From: Corticium candelabrum
Lineage: Eukaryota > Porifera > Homoscleromorpha > Homosclerophorida > Plakinidae
Length of the DNA stretch: 64,000 nt
Direction: 5' to 3'
NCBI RefSeq assembly: GCF_963422355.1
Contig: NC_085106.1
Span: 1,116,392-1,180,391, forward strand
In this document: positions 11,778 through 22,800 of the stretch, one piece after another
Position numbering within the stretch: position 1 is the stretch's first letter
Layout of the letters: each line of letters opens with the position of its first letter
Translations under genes and position numbers: made by a program
Notes under the pieces: generated by a model
Databases searched by the model: none
What the model was told of the DNA's origin: nothing
Seen by the model: only the letters and a program-made list of their open reading frames with translations

Positions 11778-14700
11778 ATGAAAGACAAGGTCGGAGGGCT
11801 GTTCAGATCTCTGCGAGCGAAGATGGGAGGCGGACAGTCACGGCAGGGTAGCAATGACATTCCTCACCTTGAGTGTTGTGGTCGGATGTGTATGTCGACG
11901 TTGGTGTTGTACTGTAGACACGAGAAAAGTGCCCGCTGGAGCGCCGGCGTCGGAAACAAACGATGAGAATGTTGTGAATACGATGAGTTCAAATTCGAAG
12001 AATCAGCAACGGAGACCTCGACAGAGTCAGTCTCAAGTGTCTGCCGCCACTTCTCGTTTGGGTGAGTGTCGCGATCGAATGATTTAGTTTTTCTGGCTTT
12101 TATTTGTTCTGTTCGTGTGATAGTCACTCGCAAGGAGATCGCCTACGTGGAATTATTGAAACGACCGGGACAAGCATTGGGACTCATTGTATCAGGTGCA
12201 GCCATTCTGCATACATAACTAAACAATTTTAGTTGCATTACCGTCTGACGGTTGTCTGGAACCTTCTTAGCTAGCTATGAATGTGATTAGCCAGCCGGCG
12301 TGAAAGTAGGACTGTAAATAGCTTAGATTAATTAATTAATAAATTAACAAATAATTATACTGTAAAACAAGAAATTTTTGGTAGTGTTTTGTTTTTGGTA
12401 ATTTTGGCATGGCCTATGAAGTACCTAAATTAAATCTCTACCTAAATTTTGTGAAAGTTGTCAAACCTCTAAGAGCCAACAGCAATGTCTGTGAACATGG
12501 TAAATTGTGTTGCAATTATTATCTAGCTACCTAGTGCACTTTACTGCGTACTCAGAGGAGGTAGAAAGCTAGAGCAGCACTACCTGCGCGGTCTTACTAT
12601 TCAGCCAATAAGCACCTTTAGACACACGTGCCTACTTTAGTCTGCCTTCAACCATTGTGGGTGCAACATCCGGATGTACACACTTTTTGGGAGGCCTTGA
12701 CTCTTTTTATTATAAACTCTCTTGCTTTTCTGTGGTGGAAGCAACACTTAGGCACGTTTGCCTGGTGCAAATCAGCTCAAGTAGGAAGGTAGAGGCGGGC
12801 ATTCGATGAATTTGTTTGACCATGCCTACTTGCACACATGAATTATTGATGGACTAACGTTGCCACAGGTTGTAACTTATACATTTTGTGCGATATTGGG
12901 TCAAGCAGAAAACGTGACAGTCGTATTATCCTGTACCGTAGCTGACTGCTTTGCAGGTAGGAAGTGTGGACACTAGTCGCTTTCAGAATCCTCCTAGGGT
13001 TAGAGTAAAGTGTACTCAGAGTATGGTTTACTACCAGTTGGAGACGTCTGACTAGTTGCTATTACGTTTTAACTGCCAGGCATTCCTTTAGGGCATGCTA
13101 GCTTTCTACATAGCACAGAGTTGTGGTCGCTACTCACCGAAAATGGAGATAACTTGGGATAACTCACAAAACATCATTTTATAATGACTCATCTTGTCTC
13201 ACACAGACAATAGAGAAAAAAGGTCATGGAACCACCCAAAGACAGAACATTCTAGACCACATTCTAGACCACTTAGGTGTAATCCACATGTAAACATCAA
13301 TTCACAAAAGCAGCTCTTATCAATCATTGTTTAGAGTACATCCAGACATACAGCAGCACAGAAACAAAGCAAACAAGGTCTAGAGAAGACCAAATTCGTT
13401 TATAGGCGTGGCTCTACCCAACTCTAGCTTTCTACCTCCTTTGCTATGTACTGTGCATCCAGCGAGGAGGCTCAAGCTTCCGATGAGTTTAACTGTAAAC
13501 AGATTGCTAGTATTGAAACAAATTTCAGGATGTACCAAAATTTTACGCCACCTCGAAAATTCCTTGGTTTTAATAATACAGTAGAAGGGCATTGAAAAAA
13601 TCTGGTGGCCACATTTAATTGTATTAGGTCTAGTATTGTGCTAATTTTGAATATGCAGCAATTTGTACTACATGCTCTTTTGTATATTATCAGTGCACTG
13701 CAGTGGTAGTGAACCATGGCATTGTGCCTTTGTTGAGACCTTAATTAAATTATATATTTTGTTATATAATGTATTCAAGAAATAATATTGAAGGGCTACT
13801 GCAGTGCAAGAATCAAAGATTATTTTTTGAGCTAAAAGATCTACATGTGTGTACTCTAGATTTTTAGCACACTGATGTCAGTGGAGGCAGAGTAGCACTG
13901 TCATACCTACTAATTAGTATTGCTAGTGGTTCAGAAACGGCATGTTGGAGCGATCTTGCTAGGCGTAGGGATTCGGAAAGTGATTCAGAGGATTCTTTGT
14001 AGTGGGATTTTTCGTTGAGTAAGTGCTGGAGCACGCGGGAGAGCAATCTCTCAGTTCGGCGACATCTTCATCCGAAGACGCAGCAGGCGCCTTTTAGTTT
14101 GGATCTGTGGAACCGTATATGTTTGAGCCACTCGCTGACAGTTCATCTACTGATGAATTGCTCTCATTTGTCGATGTTGACGAACATAGTGAATGGCTGT
14201 CTGACATGTCGTGGTAAGTCCTAGTATGCAGAAGCGGAAATTGCCGACAGCTGTACGTGAGATGTCTGTAGGTGTGATTGCAGTTACTGTGAAATTATGA
14301 GTACTGCGCAAGTGTGTGTGTGTGGCAACAAAATTGCTAAAGTGTTCTTCGAAGTGACAGCTGCAAACTCCATTGTGCTCTGTTTGGCCTTCTCAGCCAT
14401 CTCTTGTTTGCCAAACTTGTTCTCCCAACTTTTACGAAGCTGTGGATTTTTTGGAAACTGAAATACACTAATCCAGACTGACTATTAGTAGAGTTGTTGC
14501 AGCCTGCTGCAACACAAAGCCGCATCATACTCGAGTATCACAACAATGGATAGGGTGCCTCCAATGACGTCAACGTGCTAATCCGCCCCATTCCGGAAAT
14601 GGAAAAGTGGAAGTAACTTTCAACTGCTCTCATTCTCTCAGTACATTCACAAAAAAATCTAATTTGATTCAGGTTTAATAAAGCAGGTTTGTTAAGAAAC

Positions 14701-17700
14701 TTTGATTTTGTACACAATAATCAAGATGAGTGCGGCCTGTGGAGTCGTAGGCAAACATGTATGTATATGTAATGTTATCATCAAGAAAAGTAGTAGTACA
14801 GAGACTCTAAGTCAAATCAGCTGGTTTATGGGTCTTAATTAAAGTTTGCATTTAGCTGCTTTATTCTTCTGTAACTTTTAAATTAACAAAATGGGTTTTG
14901 TTGTTGAGAAATTTGAATTCTGTCACAAATCAAATGATCACAATGTGATGTGGAGTGATGCTAACTGGGTGTGTGCTATTTTGTTGTACTATGTGCTATT
15001 TGCGAACACATGCTCACTCTTGCACTATATCATGTGATATGATCATAATATACTTATGGTAATGTACAGGTGGATCTGACAAGGCAAGTCTTGTGAAAGT
15101 TGGAGGTCTTCGATCTGGTGGATTGGCTCAGAAGTAAGTATACTAAAAAAACACATAATTTGGTACTAGCCAACACTGACATTTACAGTGAACCGTGTGG
15201 TTTAGTCCTTAATTAAGTTTGCATTATTTTTATAATAGAAGCGAATCTCTTGAAGTGGGAGACAGAATTCTTGCTATCAACGGGAAAAGCACTGACAATC
15301 TGACTCATTCAGAAGTCATATCTTTGCTAAAGAATGCAGAAGATGTCATCACATTGGAAATTGAATACGAAACAGCTGGAGAGGGTATGCCCATGCACAC
15401 GGTCTCTTTGCATGTAAAAGTAATAGTTGTTGTAATGGTTGTATTTACTGTATACCTAACTCCAACATTCTGAAATATTGTATATACTAATTAGTTAGAC
15501 TTAGATGCATTTGCTTTCTGCAGCTTCTCATGATGAGGATGTGATTACGAAAACAGTTCTTGTTTGTTTGAAGAAAGAGGGAAATACGTTTGGCTTCATG
15601 TTTAGTGGTATGAGTTGATAAATTTTATGTAATGAGTATTTATGAGTGTATTGATTAAAGGTATTGTGTTCAGGTGGGTCAGAGAAAGGCAGACCACTGA
15701 CAATATCGAATGTTCGCCCAGGAACTGCTGCATACAGGTTTCAAATCTTTAGTGTGCGGTGTCATTGTATAAATACTAAATGTCATTGTTGCTTGTATCA
15801 GGAACGGTACGCTTAGACCTGGAGATCGCATGTTGAAGGTTAATGGGATGAACTTGCGACATGCAACACATGCTGAAGTGCTTGCATTGCTAAAATCAGC
15901 GAAACGAAAAATTACTCTGGAACTGGAATATGACGTCACATTACATGGTCTGACAAGTAATCACTGAAATTTTTGGTGAAATATGGTTTTATGTTTTGTT
16001 GAACTTGCAGAGAATTTAGACGAAATTCAAGGTCCCATTTTGGTTGAAGTGCAAAAGCCTGTGGGAGGGAGTCTGGGTCTAACACTGACTGGTAATCAAA
16101 TTGTTGGTGAGCCTATCTTTATCTCACATATCAAAGATGCTGGCATAGCAGATAGGTAAGTCAACATGTAGCAGGTTGTGCAATAATATTTATTTGGTGT
16201 ATGTTTGTGTGAATTGTAGGTGTGGTGCATTACATGTTGGCGATCAAGTGCTGTCCATTAATGGTCAGTCTCTGACTGAGTGGAGTCTTCCCGATGCTGT
16301 GCAGATGCTTGTTGACTCTGATACTACACTCAAGCTGGAAGTATTGCCTGTCTCGCTACTGCCACCAAACTTTCTTCCTTCAAATTGTATGCTGTGTACA
16401 CTATGTATATCGAGCCTTGACATTGAGTTGTGTTGTGTAAATCTTTTAGTGGGTGTTGAGAAGAGTCCCAAAGGACGAGATTTCAGTGATGTTCCGCCAA
16501 CTAGCCAACTGCATCAACGGAGGCCTTCAGTTACTTCTCTTAGTGAAGGACCAACTCCTGCTCAAGGCCACAGTCGGAGACCTTCTAGTGAGAATTCTGA
16601 TTTATAGCAACGGACGCAAGTAACACTGTTGTTTTATTTGCAGTTGGCTCTTTAAATGGCAGCATGTTGGCTCTGGCAAATCCGATGCACTTATGTCATA
16701 CTGAACAACTACATGTCGAGCTAGTACCAGACTCATTTGGTTATGGTTTCTTAATGCAAGGTTAGACAATATTTTACATAAATGACAATTATGTGTGGTG
16801 CACACTTGGTGTTGCAGGAATTCACAAGTTGTCTGTTGGTCCATTTACTGTGGCAAGTATTGAACTAGATAGTCCTGCGCAGCAGTGAGTCTCATGTAGA
16901 CCTATAGTCATCTTGATGTGCAAGCAAATGATTTTTGTGTTTAGACACGGTGAGTTTATGATTGGAGATCGAATCCTGGCAATTAATGGGAGGTCTACAG
17001 AAGGAATGTTGCTTGAACAAGCATGGAATGTTGTGAATGAGGCAACCGGAAATCTTGCTCTTCAATTAGAGTTTGACGTTGCAGGTTAGATGTCTGTCAA
17101 TTTAGATCAGTTTAGTCTTTCAACGTTGTTTTGTTTTGTGCAGAGTCTGTGATTCCTGGCACTGGAACATTTGATGTGAAACTGGCTAAACACAGTGGAG
17201 GTCTTGGGATCACAATCAATGGTAACCCAGAAAAGGGTGGACCAATATGGATATCTCAAATCAAGAAAGGAGGCATTGCACATAGGTAGGAGCACACATT
17301 GTACTATTGATGTCAATATTTTAGTTTACATCTTTTCATATTTTTTTTGTATTTTTAGGACTGGGACTTTAGAGCCAGGTGATGTGCTTTTAGCAATCGA
17401 TGGCAAGAATTTGGAAGGAGCAACATTGCAACATGCTGTGGAATTGCTGAAATCGTCTGGAGATGTTGTCACATTGCAGATCAGTAAAGACACTGCCACT
17501 CTTGGACCGCCGGGTACTATTGTGTTTACGGTGGAGCTGATGAGACGTGGGGCAAGTTTAGGAATTACTGTGCATGGTAAGTCATTTGTTGTGTTCTGGT
17601 TAAGTTGTGCTCATATTGATGTCATTGTTACGCACAATAGGATCTGAGAATCCTGGTGATCCCATAATTGTGTCACAACTTAGAGAAGACGGTGTTGCAT

Positions 17701-19382
17701 TCAGGCAAGATGCTGCTCTTGTCGTTTGTGTTATTATCTCTAGTAGCCAGGTTTATGCTCTGTACGTTCTTCAGTATGTCTGTTTGTTCATGCAGGTGTG
17801 TGTTTTGATCCACCATGTTTGTCTGATTGCCATTTTATGTTTGTCTGTGGTCATGTAGCTGAGTTTATGTTGGTATTTTGTATGCCTGTGTGCTGTTGTA
17901 TGAATTTATCAATTTTGTAGGAGTGGTACACTGAAAGTTGGTGATCGCATATTGGCTATCAACAATGTCAATCTTCGTATGCACACATTGGTAGATGCAG
18001 TAAAACTGTTGCAAACAGCAGGAGATATGGTAACATTGAAGATATGTCGAGAGCCAACCACTGCTCCAAACAGTAAAAGAATGCGATTAATGTATTTTCA
18101 ACAGTTGTACACTGAATTTTGTAGGATTTGTGAAGTTTGTACCAGCTAATTCTCATCCTTTAATTCATTCTCCAAAGGTTATGGTTTTCATAAGGCTTAT
18201 GTATCTGAGCTAATCGTGTTATTGTTATTACATGCAGGCTTATAGTCAGGGGCATTTGAATGAGTTTACGTGGCCTACATCTGACCCACAGGATGATTTT
18301 GAGTCAGAAGTATTCGAAGATCAGAATGAGGACACTCGGGAAAAATCAACAACGTCAAACAGATCAATGCAGAGGCGTTTGGCAATGTTGGCATTGAAGC
18401 AGTCGGGTCGAAGTACTCCAGATATGCAGAGCACAGCGGGGAGTCCACAATTTGATGAAATGTATCAAGCAAAGCCATGGTCGACGTCAGAAGTTGCCAA
18501 TGAGAGTTATGTTGGTCCAGCAATTGAGCACAGAGACAGCTTTAGGTCGTATCCTAGCGTGCAACGATGGCTTCGATCAAGTGCAGGCAACTTAACTTCG
18601 GCTCATTTGAGACACTTGGGGAGTGGTGGAGATAGCTCTTCACCTGGTACAGATCATCGCTGGACACAAACAATGCCGAGGCAGGGAAATGAATGGGTAG
18701 GACAGGTTACTTCTGGTTCAAAACCTCGTTACAATATTAGAGATGGCTATGCAACGTGGAGCGGTAGAAGGCGAGGTGGATCGAGTCCAGCCGGTGGCAG
18801 TTGGAGCCAAGGAATTAATGATGCAGAAAAAAGGTTTGGAGAGCTGAGGCCTCTTAATCCAGCCTTTGCTGCAGAAACTTCAAGACGTCGACGAACTTTG
18901 CACAAAGAGACATCGTCAGACAGCGATAGTCCTCCTTCAAATTCTCGAACAAGAGAACAAAAGAGGTCTCCTCCTAAATTTGGTCAACGGTTTGATGAGC
19001 AATTTAGAGTGGCAGCCAGTAAGCCTACTGCTGTGTTGGTGAAGAAGGTGACACTTCGAAGGAAGAGCTCTCTGTCTGACTTTGGTTTCAGTGTTGCTGA
19101 TGGGGCAACAGAACCAGGCGTGTTTGTGAAGGCCGTGAAGCCCGGTGGTCCAGCAATAGAAAAGCTACAAGCTTTTGATAAAATTCTCCAGGTAGGTTGT
19201 AAGCTTTACATCAATTCGTTGTATGGTGATTATCGCTGCTGTTGTAGGTGAATGACACAAACGTGCACGACTCGGACTGCTGCCGAGTTGTACCGCTGAT
19301 TGCCCAGGCAAGTCACACACTCTCTCTGATTATAACGAGACGTAAACAGTCACATCCAGCACTGACCAAGGACAGCGATTAA
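11778..19382 (+). CDS. GRIP1: GRIP-type scaffold with seven PDZ domains
   Basis: Twenty-one exons read in phase: 11778-11847, 11918-12061, 12124-12195, 15070-15133, 15239-15384, 15524-15607, 15674-15737, 15802-15956, 16011-16155, 16220-16386, 16450-16587, 16644-16760, 16818-16884, 16945-17084, 17144-17285, 17359-17576, 17641-17704, 17921-18072, 18125-18177, 18238-19191 and 19248-19382. Seven PDZ domains are visible; each starts near a GLGI/LGLT loop and contains a GDRILAING-type strand. The layout is six domains, a 318-residue Ser/Arg-rich linker (exon 20) and a final PDZ ([20 protein letters not shown] ... [11 protein letters not shown]). That 6+1 layout is the GRIP architecture. In vertebrates GRIP tethers AMPA receptors, ephrins and kinesin cargo. 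Exon 17 ends with a GC donor. The N-terminus before PDZ1 is short and basic. Confidence 0.9.
14100..14315 (+). pseudogene. Degenerate P2X7-intracellular-like domain, transposon-associated
   Basis: One frame reads [20 protein letters not shown] and on to EWLSDMSW. After a break, [12 protein letters not shown] appears at about 14275-14310. This pairing (a YxFEPLA lead, then a C-x-C-x-x-C zinc cluster followed by an M-S/P-T motif) resembles the P2X7 intracellular-domain-like proteins that are multicopy in cnidarian and sponge genomes and usually transposon-borne. Frames are interrupted and the remainder of the domain is missing. It lies inside GRIP intron 3 and is not part of GRIP. Confidence 0.35.
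14337..14528 (-). pseudogene. THAP zinc-finger fragment (DNA transposon-derived)
   Basis: On the minus strand the segment opens [20 protein letters not shown], then VYFSFQK. The Cx4C start followed by a FxxFPK-like core is the beginning of a THAP domain, as in P-element-type transposases and host THAP proteins. A one-base shift after FQK gives [14 protein letters not shown], which fits the next THAP helix better. The copy therefore appears frameshifted and truncated, a relic inside GRIP intron 3. Confidence 0.4.
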
Positions 19383-19811
19383 TACGATAGTAAAAATAAT
19401 TAAGTTGCAATGGGTTTCTACTTGGGTTTTGTCATAGCAATTAGCTAAACCATGATATTGCAAACATTAGGCAAAATTTAATCTTAATTTATTTGCTAGT
19501 GAAAATTTGAATTGTAATTAACGTTTTACAGATACTAATAGATCTAAGGAACATCACCTGCTCTATGATGATGTGGTACGTTCTACATAATGTTGTGTGA
19601 GCTCTCCACTAAAACTTAGAACATTCTAGTATGCACTGTGATTGAAACACGCGACCTACTTCCCGTATAGTCTCGCGTAGCCAGACCTCTTTCCGCCGCG
19701 CCAGAAAGTATGACGCGGCTGCAAGGTGTCTGGCTACGCGAGACTAAGTGTACTTATTCACTCTCACGTGGTGCATATCTGTTTGGTTTACTTGACGTAC
19801 GTACAATCATC
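19383..19811. other. Spacer between GRIP and GST, with MITE
   Basis: AT-rich GRIP 3' region, then a complete small MITE (19668-19746), then the presumed GST promoter. Confidence 0.5.
19668..19746. mobile_element. Complete 79-bp MITE-like element, family 1
   Basis: It begins TAGTCTCGCGTAGCCAGACC and ends with the inverse complement (TGTCTGGCTACGCGAGACTA). This gives inverted termini of about 20 bases around a 35-40 bp core. Related ends lie at 6677-6696 and 60514-60533. It is too small to encode anything. Confidence 0.75.
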
Positions 19812-22800
19812 ATGACAATGAAACTTGGATATTGGGATCTTAGAGGGGTAAGTGCTGTGGATTTCGTTCTACTCATGCATGACCTAGTCAGACCGTCTAG
19901 ATAAACTAGCTAGGCTATGGATCGAAATGAGGTTTGCTGTTTCTGCAGTTGTGTCAGCCTATTCGCTTGCTGCTTGCCTACAAGGGTGAGCAATTCGAGG
20001 AGAAAAGATATGAAGGTGAGTCTAGACAGCCATGCCATGCATGTAGACATGCATACAGTCTGCTCTGCATGCATGCCTAGGCAATCTGAATACTACTGCT
20101 AATGTCTAACACAACAAATTGCAGTCAAGGATGCTGAGAAACGCAAAGAATGGCAGGAAAAGGATAAACTCAAAACCGGCTTGGATTTACCATTTCCTAA
20201 CGTAAGACATACATTTTTAGCACTCAGTTCTTTGCAGTTTTGGTGTGGGTAATTTACGGGTAGGTAGTTGCTAAAAGATTGTTGTTTCTGTATTGATTAT
20301 AGTAAGTTTTGTGTTTGATCGGTGGACAGGCTGGATTAGTTAGAGACTCATTTGTTATTACACACTCTACAATGCTCACTAACCAAATAGTGCTATGTCT
20401 AATTACTACATACCATGCCAGCTAGGTCTAATCTATTAAGTGTCATACACTACACTCCTCTCCCTTTAGTTTTTATGATACCTGAGAGGTAGCTGTCTGT
20501 TTTCTCGAGCTGGATATCTCCTTTGACTGATTTCCTTCTGAGGTTCAGTTGCTCCATTGTCTGTGACTGGATCTTTAGTCTCAGTGGATTTCTTCATGAC
20601 ATGCTCCTCATCTGTAGTCTCCGTAGGTGTAAGTGTACTTGCTGGAAGTGTAGGATCTTCTAACACGGGTCCTGATGAATCTGGTACAACTGTAGCTGGC
20701 AAGATATCCGGTTCTTCTGGCAGAATCACTTGTGTATTGGTCGCATCTCTTGTTATCAAGTGATCAATATGCACATATCTTATGTGTCCGTCTATATTTA
20801 CCAAATAAGATGTTGGTCCCAGTTGTTGTGTCACTATTCCTGCGAGCCATTTGCTTCGACCATCCCTTCTTGGATTCCAGACAGAAACAGTGTCTCCTGG
20901 ACCTATTTCTCTTACATTGGTTGTAGCCTGGTTAAATGCTTCTCTTTGATGATCTCGTATCTTTTCCCAGCTTCTGGTTTCAACAGACTCAGCCTCGTCC
21001 TAAGAGAACGTTTCATCAGCAACTCAGGTGGAGTCTTTCCAGTCGTCCCGTGTGGGGTAGTCCGATAATGAAGTAAGAACAATGACACTTGGTGACTCCA
21101 TGTTCGCTCTGATGGCTTAGACTTCAAGCTCTTCTTTAATTCCTGTACCATCCTCTCCACCCGTCCATTTGTGGATGGGTGATATGGTGGGGTATGTTGA
21201 TGGTGGATGCAATTTGAGCGCATGAATTTACTAAACTCCTCTGATAGGAATTGAGGTCCATTGTCAGTTACCATACAATGTGGTATTCCATGAGTTGCAA
21301 ATGTTCTTCTCATACATTCTACTGTCTGGCAAGCAGTATTATTCTTGTGTAATTCATGGACTTCTGGCCACTTTGAAAACGCATCTACTAACAATAAGTA
21401 TTGTCTTCCTCTGTACTCCGCAAAGTCTGCGTGGACACGTTCCCAAGGACCTTCCGGGTATATCCAAGGATGAGTTGGATGAGTTGGCGTTGAAATTGCA
21501 GGTTTATTTTGTTGTTCCTGACACCTGGAACATGATCTGACTATACTCTCAACATCTCTGTCCAAGGCAGGCCACCACACAAAACTTCTAGCCGTTGCCT
21601 TCGTTCACACCATTCCTATATGTCCTGTGTGTAGTTTAGACAATACTTGTTTTTGTAGTGAATATGGAATCACTACTCTTCCTCCATATAATAGACATCC
21701 CTTGGTAATAGATAACTCGGCTGACCTCTTGGCATAACTGTCGAGTTCAGGCGACACATTGGTTGGCCATCCCTCTAGAGTATACTTCAATACTCTGCTA
21801 AGGATTGGATCCTTGGCCGTGGCTTGCTTCACTTGGTCTGCTGTAACTGGCAAAGTGTCCAAGTAATTTATATGGTACGTAATTTCACTGGATCGATCGC
21901 TTCCACAGGCAGTGGAAGTCTGGACAGCATGTCCGCTTCTTGATTGTTTATTCCGGGAGTAAACTCTAAATCGTAGTCATATGCACTCAGTACTATTGCC
22001 CAACGCTGCAATCTAGCAGCTGTCAAAGTTGGGATCCCTTGTTTCAGTCCTAATATTTTGAGTAAAGGTCTATGGTCTGTCACTAGTGTAAATTTACGTT
22101 CGACCAAATACTTGTGGAACTGTCGTACACCGTTAATGAGAGCTAAGGCTTCCCTTTCCAACTGTGCATAACCCCTCTCAGTTGAAGACAATGTTCTGGA
22201 TGTGAATGCAATTGGTTGTTCAGTTCCATCTGGCATAACGTGCTTTAAACAAGCCCCAATTCCTTCTGGCGAGGCGTCACACTTGAGTCGTAATGGTTTT
22301 GCCAAATCGTAATGCGTTAGACAGCTCGAATTCAGTAGTTTCTCTTTGCTTTTTTTCAAAAGCTTCTTGTTGTGATTTCTTCCCAATCCATGGCGTAGAC
22401 TTCTGGAGTAGTTTGTACAAAGGTTGGAGGGTAGTTGAGATATTCGGTAAAAATCAACCATAGTAGTTGAGTAAACCCAAGTATGACTTTAATTGAGTTA
22501 CATTCTGTGGTTGGGGAGCCTCTCTAATTGCTCGATGCTTACTCTCCAATGGTCTGAGCCCCTTCTCGCTAATTAGGTGCCCCAAATACTCCACTTCGGA
22601 AGTGTTGAATGTGCTCTTCTCTTCTTTTAGTCGAATACCTCTCTTACTCATTCGGTCCAACACAATGTCTAACTGCTGGTCATGTTCCTCCTGGCTACCT
22701 TCTACTACCAGTATGTCATCTAAGTAGCATATGCATCCTGGAATGCCTGCTAAAATTTCATTCATGGTCTTTTGCCAAATAGCAGGTGCAGATGTGATTC

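Larger units (their letters stand above)
12196..15069. other. Large GRIP intron 3 with transposon debris
   Basis: A 2.9-kb intron in a gene whose other introns are mostly under 250 bp. The left 1.6 kb is AT-rich with no recognisable content. A degenerate P2X7-like segment (about 14100-14315) and a THAP-like segment (14337-14528, minus) are listed separately. Confidence 0.6.
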
